Shown piece by piece: positions 44,101-52,245 of a stretch of 64,000 nt of DNA; positions within the stretch are counted from its first letter, which is position 1; each line of letters starts with the position of its first letter. The position numbers and the translations under genes were made by a program. The notes beneath the pieces are model-generated. The model was not told the DNA's origin. It worked only from the letters and a program-made list of their open reading frames with translations, and made no database searches. Source of the DNA: Helicobacter pylori (GTDB lineage: Bacteria > Campylobacterota > Campylobacteria > Campylobacterales > Helicobacteraceae); contig NZ_CP051500.1 of NCBI RefSeq assembly GCF_016755635.1, positions 248,001 through 312,000 of the forward strand. The letters run 5' to 3'.

Positions 44101-46827
44101 ATCACCGGCTTTATTTCCGCTAACGATATAGGGCAAGTCATAAGCGTGGTGTTGCAAGATATTGTCAAACCGAGCAACGCTTTAAAAAACGATGTAGTGG
44201 CTTTAGGCAAACAAATGATTGGCGAATTTTTAGGCCAAGACACGCTCAATTCTTTAGAAAGCTTGCTGCAAAACCAGCAGATTAAAAGCGTTTTAGACAA
44301 AGTCCTAGCGGCTAAAGGTTTAGGGCCTATTTATGAACAAGGCTTGGGGGATTTGATGCCTAATCTTGGTAAAAAAGGGCTTTTCGCTCCCTATGGTTTG
44401 AGTCAAGTGTGGCAAAAAGGGGATTTTAACTTCAACGCGCAAGGCAATGTTTTTGTGCAAAATTCCACTTTCTCTAACGCCAATGGAGGCGTGCTTAGTT
44501 TTAACGCAGGAAATTCGCTCATTTTTGCCGGAAACAATCATATCGCTTTCACTAACCATTTTGGAACGCTCAATTTATTGTCTAATCAAGTTTCTAACAT
44601 TAATATCACTACGCTTGATGCTAGCAACGGCCTTAAGATTAATGCTGCTAATAACAATGTTTCTGTGTCTCAAGGCAATCTGTTTATCAACGCTAGTTGT
44701 GTGAAACAAAGCGATCCAACTGCAGCTAACATTGCAAACCCTTGCACTCTTAGCGCCCAAAGTGCAAATGGCGCTTCTTCTAGTAACGCGTCAAATAACG
44801 CGCCAATCGCCTTGAACAATAACGATGAAAGCTTGATGGTTACGGCGAATGATTTCAATTTTTCAGGCAATATTTACGCTAATGGGGTGGTGAATTTTTC
44901 AAAGATTAAAGGCTCTGCAAACATTAAAAACCTGTATCTTTACAATAACGCTCAATTCCAAGCTAACAATCTCACTATTTCCAATCAAGCGGTGTTAGAA
45001 AAAAACGCCAGCTTTATGGCCAATAATTTAAACATTCAAGGGGCGTTTAACAACAACGCCACGCGCAAAATAGAGGTGCTTCAAAATTTAACGATCGCTT
45101 CAAACGCTTCTTTAAGCACTGGGATTTATGGGTTAGAAGTGGGGGGGGCTTTGAATAATTTTGGAGCGATCGATTTTAATTTAGAAAATATTCAAACGCC
45201 AACGCCGCTCATTCAAGCAGAAGGGATCATTAATCTCAACACCACCCAAACGCCTTTTATGAATGTCAATAACAGCATGGCGAATAACACGACTTACACT
45301 TTATTGAAAAGCAGCCGTTACATTGATTACAATATCAACCCTAACAGCTTGCAATCGTATTTGAATCTCTATACCTTAATCAATATCAACGGGAGTCGCA
45401 TAGAGGAAAAAAACGGCGTATTGACTTATTTGGGCCAACGGGTTTTGTTGCAAGATAAGGGGTTATTGTTAAGCGTAGCGTTGCCTAGCTCAAACAACGC
45501 CCATCAAAACAACATTTTAAGCCTTTCTGTCCTTCATAACCAGATTAAAATGTCTTACGGCGATAAAGTGATGGATTTTACCCCCCCTACTTTACAAGAT
45601 TACATTGTGGGCATTCAAGGGCAAAGCGCGCTCAATCAAATTGAAGCTGTTGGGGGGAATAACGCTATCAAGTGGCTTTCAACATTGATGATGGAAACTA
45701 AAGAAAACCCGCTTTTTGCGCCGATTTATTTAAAAAACCACTCTTTGCATGAAATCTTAGGCGTGGCTAAAGATCTTTTAAACACCGCAAGCTTGATTTC
45801 TAACCCTAATGTTAGGAATAACGCTACCAACCTTTTGGAATTGGCGAGTTACACCCAACAAACCAGCCGTTTAACGAAACTCTCTGATTTTAGATCTAGA
45901 GAGGGAGAGTCTGATTTTTCTGAACGCTTGTTAGAGCTTAAAAACAAGCGTTTTAGCGATCCTAACCCTGGAGAGGTTTTTGTCAAATACTCACAACCCA
46001 ACAAACACCCAAATAACCTTTGGGTTCAAGGGATTGGGGGAGCGAGCTTTATTTCTGGGGGCAATGGCACGCTTTATGGCTTGAATGTGGGCTATGATCG
46101 GTTGGTTAAAAATGTGATCCTTGGGGGTTATGTGGCTTATGGGTATAGCGGTTTTAATGGGAATATCATGCATTCTTTGGCTAATAATGTGGATGTGGGG
46201 ATGTATGCGAGGGCTTTTTTAAAAAGAAACGAATTCACTTTGAGCGCGAATGAAACTTATGGGGGCAATGCGAGTAATATCAATTCTTCTAATTCCTTGC
46301 TTTCTGTGTTGAACCAGCGCTACAACTACAACACCTGGACAACGAGCGTGAACGGGAATTACGGCTATGATTTCATGTTCAAGCAAAAAAGCGTGGTGTT
46401 AAAACCTCAAGTGGGCTTGAGCTATCATTTCATAGGCCTAAGTGGGATGAAAGGCAAAATGAATGATGCCGCTTACAAACAATTTCTCATGCATTCAAAC
46501 CCCTCTAACGAATCGGTTTTAACGCTTAACATGGGGTTGGAGAGCCGTAAATATTTTGGTAAAAATTCTTATTATTTTGTAACGGCGAGATTGGGTAGGG
46601 ATCTTTTGATCAAATCTAAAGGCGACAATACGGTGCGTTTTGTGGGTGAAAACACTTTATTGTATCGCAAGGGGGAAGTTTTTAACACTTTTGCGAGCGT
46701 GATTACAGGGGGCGAAATGCATTTGTGGCGTTTGGTGTATGTGAATGCGGGGGTGGGGCTTAAGATGGGCTTGCAATACCAAGACATTAATATAACCGGG
46801 AATGTGGGCATGCGAGTGGCGTTTTAG
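38119..46827 (+). CDS. imaA: Giant VacA-like autotransporter ImaA
   Basis: A 2902-residue type V secreted protein. Signal peptide ends near GVYA-NNN. The passenger is an Asn/Ser-rich beta-solenoid with NFNNAxFNxGSF-type repeats. VacA-type modules recur around GNRVGSGAG (~residue 175), GNRIGTGGA (~725), GNRISSGGG (~1187) and GNAWGTGGS (~1825). A helical island spans about 1868-2095. The C-terminal ~280 residues (from NNLWVQGIGGASF) are an outer-membrane beta-barrel ending VGMRVAF. It is the immunomodulatory VacA paralog family of H. pylori. No autoprocessing motif was identified. ATG 38119 has AGAAGGTGG upstream, and ATG 38101 has none. Confidence 0.9.
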   Translation: MKKFKKKPKSIKRSHQNQKTILKRPLWLMPLLIGGFASGVYANNNLWDLLNPKVGGEYVHWVKGSQYCAWWEFAGCLKNVWGANHKGYDAGNAANYLSSQNYQAISVGTGNETGTYSLSGFTNYVGGNLTINLGNSVVLDLSGSNSFTSYQGYNQGKDDVSFNVGTINLNGTLEVGNRVGSGAGTHTGTATLNLNANKVNINSNISAYKTSQVNIGNANSVITINSVSLSGDTCSSLASVGVGANCSTSGPSYSFKGTTSATNTTFSNASGSFTFEESANFSGAKLNGGSYTFNKEFRATNNTAFNRGSFTFKGTSSFNGANFSNASYTFDNQATFQNSSFNGGTFTFNNQTNPTNSAQHPQMVFENSSFSGSTTTLKGSVIFQQAFNNSNHQLTIQNASFNNANFNNNGKITIEKDASFNSTTFNTSVDTNNMSVTGSVTLSGKNDLNNGSTLDFGSSKITLAQGTTFNLTSLGDKNSVTILNSSGGITYSGLLNHALNSLTNALKTSESSSDPQSFAQGLWEMITYDGVTGQLLNENAATSKNTDSSPSKSSTNSTQVYQVGYKIGDTIYKLQETFGPNSIIIQALESGTYTPPPVINGSKFDLSASNYINADMPWYDHKYYIPKSQNFTESGTYYLPSVQIWGSYTNSFKQTFSASNSNLVIGYNSTWTGNSVSSSDTVSFGDTSGSALNGHCGPWPYYQCTGTTNGTYSAYHVYITANLRSGNRIGTGGAANLVFNGVDSINIANATITQHNAGIYSSSMTFSTQNMDNSQNLNGLNANGKLSVYGTTFTNQAKDGKFIFNAGQATFENTNFNGGSYQFSGDSLNFSNNNQFNSGSFEISAKNASFNNANFNNSASFNFNNSNATTSFVGDFTNAHSNLQIAGNAVFGNSTNGSQNNANFNNTGSVNISGNATFDNVVFNGPTNTSVKGQVTLNNITLKNLNAPLSFGDGTIVFSAHSVINIGEAITNGNPITLVSSSKEIEYNNAFSKNLWQLINYQGHGASSEKLVSSAGNGVYDVVYSFNNQTYNFQEVFSQNSISIRRLGVSMVFDYMDMEKSDRLYYQNTLGFMTYMPNSYNNNLGNSNNTIYYYDNSIDFYASGKTLFTKAEFSQTFTGQNSTIVFGAKNIWTSASDAPQSNVIIRFGDNKGAGSNDASGHCWNLQCIGFITGHYEAQKIYITGSIESGNRISSGGGASLNFNGLQGILLTNATLYNRAAGTQSSSMNFVSNSANIQAQNSYFIDDTAQNGGNPNFSFNALNLDFSNSSFRGYVGKTQSVFKFNATNAISFTNSTNLSSGLYQMQAKSVLFDNSNLSVSVGTSSIKANAISLSQNASINASNHSTLELQGDLNVNDTSSLNLNQSTINVSNNATINDYASLIASNGSHLNFNGAANFNSANITTSLNHSSIVFKGAVSLGGQFNLSNNSSLDFQGSSAIASNTAFNFYDNAFSQSPITFHQALDIKAPLSLGGNLLNPNNNSVLNLKNSQLVFGDQGSLNIANIDLLSDLNDNKNRVYNIIQADMNDNWYERISFFGMRISDGIYDAKNQTYSFTNPLNNALKITESFKDNQLSVTLSQIPGIKNTLYNIGSEIFNYQKVYNNANGVYSYSDDAEGVFYLTSSVKGYYNPNQSYQASGSNNTTKNNNLTSESSVISQTYNAQGNPISALHVYNKGYNFSNIKALGQMALKLYPEIKKILGNDFSLSSLSDLKGDALNQLTKLITPNDWKNINELIDNANNSVVQNFNNGTLIVGATKIGQTDTNSAVVFGGLGYQKPCDYTDIVCQKFRGTYLGQLLESSSADLGYIDTTFNAKEIYLTGTLGSGNAWGTGGSASVTFNSQTSLILNQANIVSSQTDGIFSMLGQEGINKVFNQAGLANILGEVAVQSINKAGGLGNLIVNTLGSGSVIGGYLTPEQKNQTLSQLLGQNNFDNLMNDSGLNTAIKDLIRQKLGFWTGLVGGLAGLGGIDLQNPEKLIGSMSINDLLSKKGLFNQITGFISANDIGQVISVVLQDIVKPSNALKNDVVALGKQMIGEFLGQDTLNSLESLLQNQQIKSVLDKVLAAKGLGPIYEQGLGDLMPNLGKKGLFAPYGLSQVWQKGDFNFNAQGNVFVQNSTFSNANGGVLSFNAGNSLIFAGNNHIAFTNHFGTLNLLSNQVSNINITTLDASNGLKINAANNNVSVSQGNLFINASCVKQSDPTAANIANPCTLSAQSANGASSSNASNNAPIALNNNDESLMVTANDFNFSGNIYANGVVNFSKIKGSANIKNLYLYNNAQFQANNLTISNQAVLEKNASFMANNLNIQGAFNNNATRKIEVLQNLTIASNASLSTGIYGLEVGGALNNFGAIDFNLENIQTPTPLIQAEGIINLNTTQTPFMNVNNSMANNTTYTLLKSSRYIDYNINPNSLQSYLNLYTLININGSRIEEKNGVLTYLGQRVLLQDKGLLLSVALPSSNNAHQNNILSLSVLHNQIKMSYGDKVMDFTPPTLQDYIVGIQGQSALNQIEAVGGNNAIKWLSTLMMETKENPLFAPIYLKNHSLHEILGVAKDLLNTASLISNPNVRNNATNLLELASYTQQTSRLTKLSDFRSREGESDFSERLLELKNKRFSDPNPGEVFVKYSQPNKHPNNLWVQGIGGASFISGGNGTLYGLNVGYDRLVKNVILGGYVAYGYSGFNGNIMHSLANNVDVGMYARAFLKRNEFTLSANETYGGNASNINSSNSLLSVLNQRYNYNTWTTSVNGNYGYDFMFKQKSVVLKPQVGLSYHFIGLSGMKGKMNDAAYKQFLMHSNPSNESVLTLNMGLESRKYFGKNSYYFVTARLGRDLLIKSKGDNTVRFVGENTLLYRKGEVFNTFASVITGGEMHLWRLVYVNAGVGLKMGLQYQDINITGNVGMRVAF

Positions 46828-46833
46828 CTTTTT

Positions 46834-46842
46834 TGCTATAAT
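46834..46842 (+). promoter_or_regulatory. Extended -10 promoter of the lysA cluster
   Basis: TGC-TATAAT in the 47-base spacer after imaA, 32 bases before the lysA ATG. A perfect -10 with TGn extension. Confidence 0.65.
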
Positions 46843-46874
46843 GCTTCGTTCAAATTTTATAGTTAGGTTTTTCT

Positions 46875-48092
46875 ATGTTGAATTATGAAGAGCTGTTTCA
46901 AACTCACAAAACCCCTTTTTACCTCTATGATTTTGACAAAATCAAACAGGCTTTTTTGAATTATAAAGAAGCGTTTAAGGGGCGTAAATCTTTGATTTGC
47001 TACGCTTTAAAGGCGAATTCCAATTTGAGTATCCTCTCTTTATTGGCGCATTTAGAGAGCGGGGCGGATTGCGTTTCCATAGGTGAGATACATAGGGCTT
47101 TAAAAGCCGGGATCAAGCCTTATAGGATCGTGTTTAGCGGGGTGGGTAAGAGCGGATTTGAAATAGAACAAGCCCTAAAACTCAACATTTTATTTTTGAA
47201 TGTAGAAAGTTTTATGGAATTAACAACGATTGAAACAATCGCTCAATCTTTAGGGATAAAGGCTAGGATTTCCATTCGAATCAACCCTAACATTGACGCT
47301 AAAACGCACCCCTATATTTCTACCGGTTTGAAAGAAAACAAGTTTGGCGTGGGAGAAAAAGAAGCTTTAGAAATGTTTCTTTGGGCTAAAAAAAGCGCGT
47401 TTTTAGAGCCTGTTAGCGTGCATTTTCATATCGGATCACAGCTATTAGATTTAGAGCCGATTATAGAAGCGAGCCAAAAGGTGGCTAAAATCGCTAAATC
47501 TTTGATAGCGCTAGGGATAGATTTGCGTTTTTTTGATGTGGGAGGAGGCATTGGTGTGAGCTATGAAAATGAAGAAACGATTAAGCTTTATGATTACGCG
47601 CAAGGGATTTTAAATTCGCTTCAAGGCTTGGATTTGACCATTATTTGTGAGCCGGGCCGATCCATCGTGGCTGAGAGTGGGGAATTGATCACGCAGGTTT
47701 TGTATGAAAAAAAGGCTCAAAACAAGCGCTTTGTGGTTGTGGATGCGGGCATGAATGATTTTTTACGCCCGAGTTTGTATCATGCTAAGCATGCCATAAG
47801 GGTTATAACGCCCTCTAAGGGGCGTAAGATCTCGCCTTGCGATGTGGTAGGGCCTGTGTGTGAGAGCAGCGACACTTTTTTAAAAGACGCCAATTTGCCA
47901 GAATTAGAGCCAGGCGATAAATTAGTCATAGAAAAGGTTGGGGCTTATGGCTCTAGCATGGCCAGTCAATACAATTCGCGCCCCAAACTCTTAGAATTAG
48001 CCCTAGAAGATCACAAAATCAGAGTGATAAGAAAAAGAGAGGCTTTAGAAGATTTATGGCGGCTAGAAGAAGAAGGCTTAAAAGGGGTTTGA
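46875..48092 (+). CDS. lysA: Diaminopimelate decarboxylase
   Basis: A 405-residue PLP enzyme making lysine from meso-DAP. The PLP lysine is in CYALKANSN (residues 42-50). Also FHIGSQ, GGGIGVSY, EPGRSIVAESG and VGPVCESSDTF with the catalytic Cys. The C-terminal AYGSSMASQYNSRP completes the barrel and beta-domain fold. First gene of an amino-acid/chorismate cluster. The next gene begins 4 bases after its stop. Confidence 0.96.
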   Translation: MLNYEELFQTHKTPFYLYDFDKIKQAFLNYKEAFKGRKSLICYALKANSNLSILSLLAHLESGADCVSIGEIHRALKAGIKPYRIVFSGVGKSGFEIEQALKLNILFLNVESFMELTTIETIAQSLGIKARISIRINPNIDAKTHPYISTGLKENKFGVGEKEALEMFLWAKKSAFLEPVSVHFHIGSQLLDLEPIIEASQKVAKIAKSLIALGIDLRFFDVGGGIGVSYENEETIKLYDYAQGILNSLQGLDLTIICEPGRSIVAESGELITQVLYEKKAQNKRFVVVDAGMNDFLRPSLYHAKHAIRVITPSKGRKISPCDVVGPVCESSDTFLKDANLPELEPGDKLVIEKVGAYGSSMASQYNSRPKLLELALEDHKIRVIRKREALEDLWRLEEEGLKGV

Positions 48093-48096
48093 TTAG

Positions 48097-48387
48097 ATGC
48101 AAAAGAATTTGGATAGTCTTTTAGAAAATTTAAGGGCTGAAATTGATGTGTTGGATAATGAATTGAGCGATCTTTTAGACAAACGCTTAGAAATCGCTTT
48201 AAAAATTGCTCTCATCAAACAAGAAAGCCCCATTTATTGCCCTAAAAGAGAGCGAGAAATTTTAAAACGACTCAGCCAAAGGGATTTCAAGCATTTGAAT
48301 GAAGAAATTCTTACGGGTTTTTATGCAGAGGTTTTTAAGATTTCTAGAAAATTTCAAGAAAACGCCCTGAAAGAGTTAAAAAAATAA
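48097..48387 (+). CDS. Chorismate mutase, AroQ class
   Basis: A 96-residue all-helical protein. Active-site positions of the AroQ fold are visible: LRAEIDVLDNEL (first Arg), DKRLEIALKIALIKQ (second Arg and Lys), YCPKREREIL (the Arg-Glu pair) and a C-terminal SRKFQ. It should turn chorismate into prephenate for Phe/Tyr synthesis as a free-standing domain, not fused to prephenate dehydratase. It lies between lysA and a DUF2156 gene, in a chorismate-using neighbourhood. Confidence 0.8.
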   Translation: MQKNLDSLLENLRAEIDVLDNELSDLLDKRLEIALKIALIKQESPIYCPKREREILKRLSQRDFKHLNEEILTGFYAEVFKISRKFQENALKELKK

Positions 48388-48399
48388 AAGAGAGCTGTT

Positions 48400-49272
48400 A
48401 TGTTTGAAAAAATCACCCTAGCGCATAAGGACTTGTTTTCAAGGTTTTTAAGCGCTCAAAAAATCGTTTTATCGGATGTGAGTTTTACCAATTGCTTCTT
48501 ATGGCAACACGCAAGGCTCATTCAAGTGGCGGTGATTAAGGATTGTTTGGTCATTCAAACCACTTATGAAAATCAAAAACCCTTTTATTTCTACCCTATC
48601 GGTAAGAATACGCATGAATGCGTGAAAGAGCTTTTGGAATTAGAAAAAAATTTAAGATTCCACTCCCTGACCTTAGAGCAAAGAGACGATTTAAAAGACA
48701 ATTTTGTAGGGGTGTTTGATTTCACTTACAACCGAGACAGGAGCGATTATGTTTATTCTATTGAAGAACTAATCGCGCTCAAAGGGAAAAAATACCATAA
48801 GAAAAAAAACCACCTAAACCAGTTTTTAACCAACTATGCGAATTTTGTTTATGAAAAAATTTCTCCTCAAAATAAAAAGGAAGTTTTGGAGGTCTTTCAA
48901 GCGTGGTTTTTAGAAAGCCAGACAGATGATATAGGGCTAATCAATGAAAATAAGGGCATTCAAAGCGTTTTAGAAAATTATGAAAGCTTGGATGTAAAGG
49001 GGGGGCTTATTAGGGTTAATGGGGAAATAGTCTCGTTTAGTTTTGGAGAAGTTTTAAACGAAGAGAGCGCGCTCATTCACATTGAAAAAGCCCGCACAGA
49101 TATTGCAGGCGCGTATCAGATCATCAACCAACAATTGCTTTTGAATGAATTTAGCCATTTAACTTACGCTAACAGAGAAGAAGATCTGGGATTAGAGGGT
49201 TTGAGAAGGTCTAAAATGAGCTATAACCCGGTGTTTTTGATAGACAAATACGAAGCGGTTGCTAGAAATTAA
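48400..49272 (+). CDS. DUF2156 GNAT-like protein
   Basis: A 290-residue soluble protein resembling the catalytic half of phosphatidylglycerol lysyltransferases (two GNAT-like lobes). Seen: FLWQHARLIQVAVIKDCLVI, YDVYS-type RDRSDYVYSIEELIALKGKK, KKNHLNQF, and C-terminal VNGEIVSFSFGE, IHIEKA, NREEDLGLEGLRRSKMSYNP. There are no membrane helices, so it is not a full MprF. Substrate unknown. Thirteen bases after the chorismate mutase and immediately before pabBC. Confidence 0.7.
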   Translation: MFEKITLAHKDLFSRFLSAQKIVLSDVSFTNCFLWQHARLIQVAVIKDCLVIQTTYENQKPFYFYPIGKNTHECVKELLELEKNLRFHSLTLEQRDDLKDNFVGVFDFTYNRDRSDYVYSIEELIALKGKKYHKKKNHLNQFLTNYANFVYEKISPQNKKEVLEVFQAWFLESQTDDIGLINENKGIQSVLENYESLDVKGGLIRVNGEIVSFSFGEVLNEESALIHIEKARTDIAGAYQIINQQLLLNEFSHLTYANREEDLGLEGLRRSKMSYNPVFLIDKYEAVARN

Positions 49273-50952
49273 ATGATTTTTGGGGATTTTAAATATCAAA
49301 AAAGCGTTAAAAAACTCACAGCTACTAATCTTAATGAGCTTAAAAACGCCCTGGATTTCATCTCTCAAAATAGGGGGAAGGGGTATTTTGTAGGGTATCT
49401 TTTATACGAAGCGCGTTTAGCGTTTTTAGATGAAACTTTTCAAAGCCAAACCCCTTTTTTGTATTTTGAACAATTTTTAGAAAGAAAAAAATATTCTTTA
49501 GAGCCTTTAAAAGAGCATGCGTTTTACCCTAAAATCCACAGCCCTTTAGATCAAAAAACTTATTTCAAGCAGTTTAAAGCCGTTAAAGAGCGTCTTAAAA
49601 ACGGCGATACCTATCAGGTGAATTTGACAATGGAATTATTGTTAAACACCAAAGCCAAACCAAAGCGCGTTTTTAAGGAAGTGGTACACAACCAAAACAC
49701 GCCTTTTAAGGCTTTTATAGAAAATGAGTTTGGGAGTGTTTTAAGCTTTTCGCCGGAATTGTTTTTTGAATTAGAGTTTTTGGACACAGCGATTAAGATT
49801 ATTACAAAACCCATGAAAGGCACGATCGCGCGCTCAAAAAACCCCTTAATAGATGAAAAAAACCGATTGTTTTTGCAAAATGATGACAAAAACAGAAGCG
49901 AAAATGTGATGATTGTGGATTTATTGCGTAACGATTTGAGCCGCTTGGCCTTAAAAAATAGCGTGAAAGTCAATCAATTGTTTGAAATCATCAGCTTGCC
50001 GAGCGTGTATCAAATGATAAGCGAGATTGAAGCAAAATTGCCCCTAAAAACCAGTTTGTTTGAGATTTTTAAGGCGTTGTTCCCTTGCGGCTCTGTGACC
50101 GGATGCCCTAAAATCAAAACCATGCAAATCATTGAAAGTTTAGAAAAACGCCCTAGGGGGGTGTATTGCGGGGCGATAGGCATGGTTGAAGAAAAAAAAG
50201 CCCTTTTTAGCGTGCCTATCCGCACTTTAGAAAAAAGAGCGTGCGAAGATTTTTTGCATTTGGGGGTAGGGAGTGGGGTAACTTATCAAAGTAAAGTCTC
50301 AAAGGAATATGAAGAGAGCTTTTTAAAATCCTTTTTTGTGATGCCCAAAATAGAATTTGAGATTGTAGAGACGATGAAAATTATCAAAAGGGATCAAAAA
50401 TTAGAGATTAACAATAAAAACGCCCATAAAGAACGCCTTATTAGTAGCGCCCAATACTTTAACTTTAAATACGATGAAAATTTTTTAGACTTTGAATTAG
50501 AAAAAGAAGGGGTTTTAAGGGTTTTGCTCAATAAAAAGGGCAAGCTCATTAAAGAATACAAAGCCTTAGAGCCTTTAAAAAGCCTAGAAATTCGTTTGAG
50601 TGAAGCCCCCATTGATAAGTGCAATGATTTTTTATACCATAAGACCACCTATGCCCCTTTTTATCAAAACGCTCGAGCGCTCATTAAAAAAGGCGTTATT
50701 TTTGATGAAATCTTTTATAACCAGGATTTGGAACTCACTGAGGGCGCTAGGAGCAATCTCATTTTAGAAATCCATAACAGGCTTTTAACCCCTTATTTTA
50801 GTGCGGGCGCGTTAAACGGGACGGGTGTGATGGGATTGTTAAAAAAGGGTCTTGTTGGGCATGCCCCTTTAAAATTGCAAGACTTGCAAAGAGCGGATAA
50901 AATCTATTGTATCAATGCACTATATGGATTAGTGGAAGTGAAAATCAAATAA
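49273..50952 (+). CDS. pabB: Fused aminodeoxychorismate synthase I / aminodeoxychorismate lyase
   Basis: A 559-residue fusion for p-aminobenzoate and folate. Residues 1-~355 are the chorismate-binding domain (KERLKNGDTYQVNLT, FSPELFFE, KPMKGTIARS, NDLSRLA, PCGSVTGCPKIKTMQII, RGVYCGAIG). The C-terminal ~200 residues are a PLP class IV aminotransferase-fold lyase (HKTTYAPFY with the PLP Lys, ELTEGARSNLIL, PYFSAGALNGTG). The fusion makes both PABA-forming steps after glutamine amidotransfer. A PabA partner is not in this window. ATG 49273 directly follows the previous stop. Confidence 0.92.
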   Translation: MIFGDFKYQKSVKKLTATNLNELKNALDFISQNRGKGYFVGYLLYEARLAFLDETFQSQTPFLYFEQFLERKKYSLEPLKEHAFYPKIHSPLDQKTYFKQFKAVKERLKNGDTYQVNLTMELLLNTKAKPKRVFKEVVHNQNTPFKAFIENEFGSVLSFSPELFFELEFLDTAIKIITKPMKGTIARSKNPLIDEKNRLFLQNDDKNRSENVMIVDLLRNDLSRLALKNSVKVNQLFEIISLPSVYQMISEIEAKLPLKTSLFEIFKALFPCGSVTGCPKIKTMQIIESLEKRPRGVYCGAIGMVEEKKALFSVPIRTLEKRACEDFLHLGVGSGVTYQSKVSKEYEESFLKSFFVMPKIEFEIVETMKIIKRDQKLEINNKNAHKERLISSAQYFNFKYDENFLDFELEKEGVLRVLLNKKGKLIKEYKALEPLKSLEIRLSEAPIDKCNDFLYHKTTYAPFYQNARALIKKGVIFDEIFYNQDLELTEGARSNLILEIHNRLLTPYFSAGALNGTGVMGLLKKGLVGHAPLKLQDLQRADKIYCINALYGLVEVKIK

Positions 50953-51032
50953 CCATAAAATAGAGCGGCTAAAACCTCATTTTTAGAAATGGGTTACTAA
51001 ATAGAGCAAAAAAGTTAAAACTCGCCCACAAT

Positions 51033-51045
51033 AATCATAATGATT
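51033..51045 (+). promoter_or_regulatory. Fur-box-like palindrome upstream of amiE
   Basis: AATCAT-A-ATGATT is a perfect 6-1-6 inverted repeat in the 190-base spacer before amiE, about 18 bases upstream of a candidate -10 (TATAGAT, 51063-51069). It looks like the core of a Fur operator. Published work places H. pylori amiE under iron and acid-responsive control, which agrees. Confidence 0.55.
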
Positions 51046-51143
51046 AAAGTTTTTATATTCATTATAGATCTATTTACACAACTATTTTATAAATTCAAAT
51101 AGAGGGTTTGTAGGAACTCTCATTAAAGAACAAGGAGTATGAC

Positions 51144-52163
51144 ATGAGACATGGAGATATTAGTAGCAGCCCAGATACTGTGGGTGTGGCGGTAGTTAAT
51201 TATAAGATGCCTAGACTCCACACTAAAGAACAAGTGTTGGAAAATTGTCGCAATATCGCTAAGGTGATTGGTGGGGTCAAACAGGGTTTGCCCGGGTTGG
51301 ATCTGATTATTTTCCCCGAATACAGCACGCATGGGATCATGTATGACAGACAAGAAATGTTTGACACAGCCGCAAGCGTTCCTGGAGAAGAAACTGCGAT
51401 CCTTGCTGAGGCTTGTAAGAAAAACAAGGTTTGGGGAGTGTTCTCTTTGACTGGGGAAAAACATGAGCAAGCTAAAAAGAATCCCTATAACACTTTGATT
51501 CTTGTCAATGATAAGGGTGAGATCGTGCAAAAATACCGCAAAATCTTGCCTTGGTGCCCTATTGAATGCTGGTATCCTGGGGATAAAACTTATGTGGTTG
51601 ATGGGCCTAAGGGCTTGAAAGTTTCTTTGATCATTTGCGATGATGGGAACTACCCTGAAATTTGGCGCGATTGCGCGATGCGTGGGGCGGAACTCATTGT
51701 GCGCTGTCAAGGTTACATGTATCCGGCTAAGGAGCAACAAATTGCGATAGTGAAAGCCATGGCGTGGGCTAATCAATGTTATGTAGCGGTAGCGAATGCG
51801 ACCGGCTTTGATGGGGTGTATTCCTATTTCGGGCATTCTAGCATTATTGGTTTTGACGGGCATACTTTGGGCGAATGCGGGGAAGAAGAAAATGGTCTTC
51901 AATACGCTCAACTTTCCGTGCAACAAATCCGTGATGCGAGGAAATACGACCAAAGCCAAAACCAACTCTTCAAACTCTTACACAGAGGTTATAGTGGGGT
52001 TTTTGCTAGTGGCGATGGGGATAAGGGTGTGGCGGAATGCCCTTTTGAGTTCTATAAAACTTGGGTTAATGACCCCAAAAAAGCTCAAGAAAATGTAGAA
52101 AAAATCACTCGCCCAAGCGTGGGTGTGGCCGCTTGTCCTGTAGGCGATTTGCCTACGAAATAA
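51144..52163 (+). CDS. amiE: Aliphatic amidase
   Basis: A 339-residue nitrilase-superfamily amidase hydrolysing short aliphatic amides to acid and ammonia, which helps acid resistance and nitrogen supply. The Glu-Lys-Cys triad is visible: FPEYSTHG (Glu59), QKYRKILPW (Lys ~133) and [14 protein letters not shown] (Cys165). The AmiE-type C-terminus is complete. ATG 51144 follows AAGGAG. It stands alone with a ~190-base promoter region. It converges on flgL. Confidence 0.96.
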   Translation: MRHGDISSSPDTVGVAVVNYKMPRLHTKEQVLENCRNIAKVIGGVKQGLPGLDLIIFPEYSTHGIMYDRQEMFDTAASVPGEETAILAEACKKNKVWGVFSLTGEKHEQAKKNPYNTLILVNDKGEIVQKYRKILPWCPIECWYPGDKTYVVDGPKGLKVSLIICDDGNYPEIWRDCAMRGAELIVRCQGYMYPAKEQQIAIVKAMAWANQCYVAVANATGFDGVYSYFGHSSIIGFDGHTLGECGEEENGLQYAQLSVQQIRDARKYDQSQNQLFKLLHRGYSGVFASGDGDKGVAECPFEFYKTWVNDPKKAQENVEKITRPSVGVAACPVGDLPTK

Positions 52164-52192
52164 AGGGCAAAAGGAGGGGGGATTCATAGAAG

Positions 52193-52222
52193 CTTAAAAG
52201 CCATTTTAATATCTCTTTTAAG
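52193..52222. terminator. Possible bidirectional terminator between amiE and flgL
   Basis: CTTAAAAG (52193-52200) and CTTTTAAG (52215-52222) form an 8-bp inverted repeat with a 14-base AT-rich loop in the convergent spacer. The stem is weak and AT-only at the ends. Confidence 0.35.
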
Positions 52223-52245
52223 AACGCTTAAAAACCATCAAAAGA

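Noticed and set aside
38580..44870. Many 60-100 codon frames within imaA on both strands
   Set aside because: Repetitive Asn/Ser-rich coding sequence generates open frames in all phases; none has a ribosome site with a plausible protein.
38600..46000. Asn-rich repeats in imaA as a CRISPR or DNA-level satellite array
   Set aside because: Repeats are at protein level, degenerate in DNA, unevenly spaced and in frame; no CRISPR-type identical repeats or cas genes are present.
51123..51965. 280-codon open frame on the minus strand opposite amiE
   Set aside because: It mirrors the codon usage of amiE, has no ribosome site or recognisable domain, and low-GC coding genes often leave long antisense frames.
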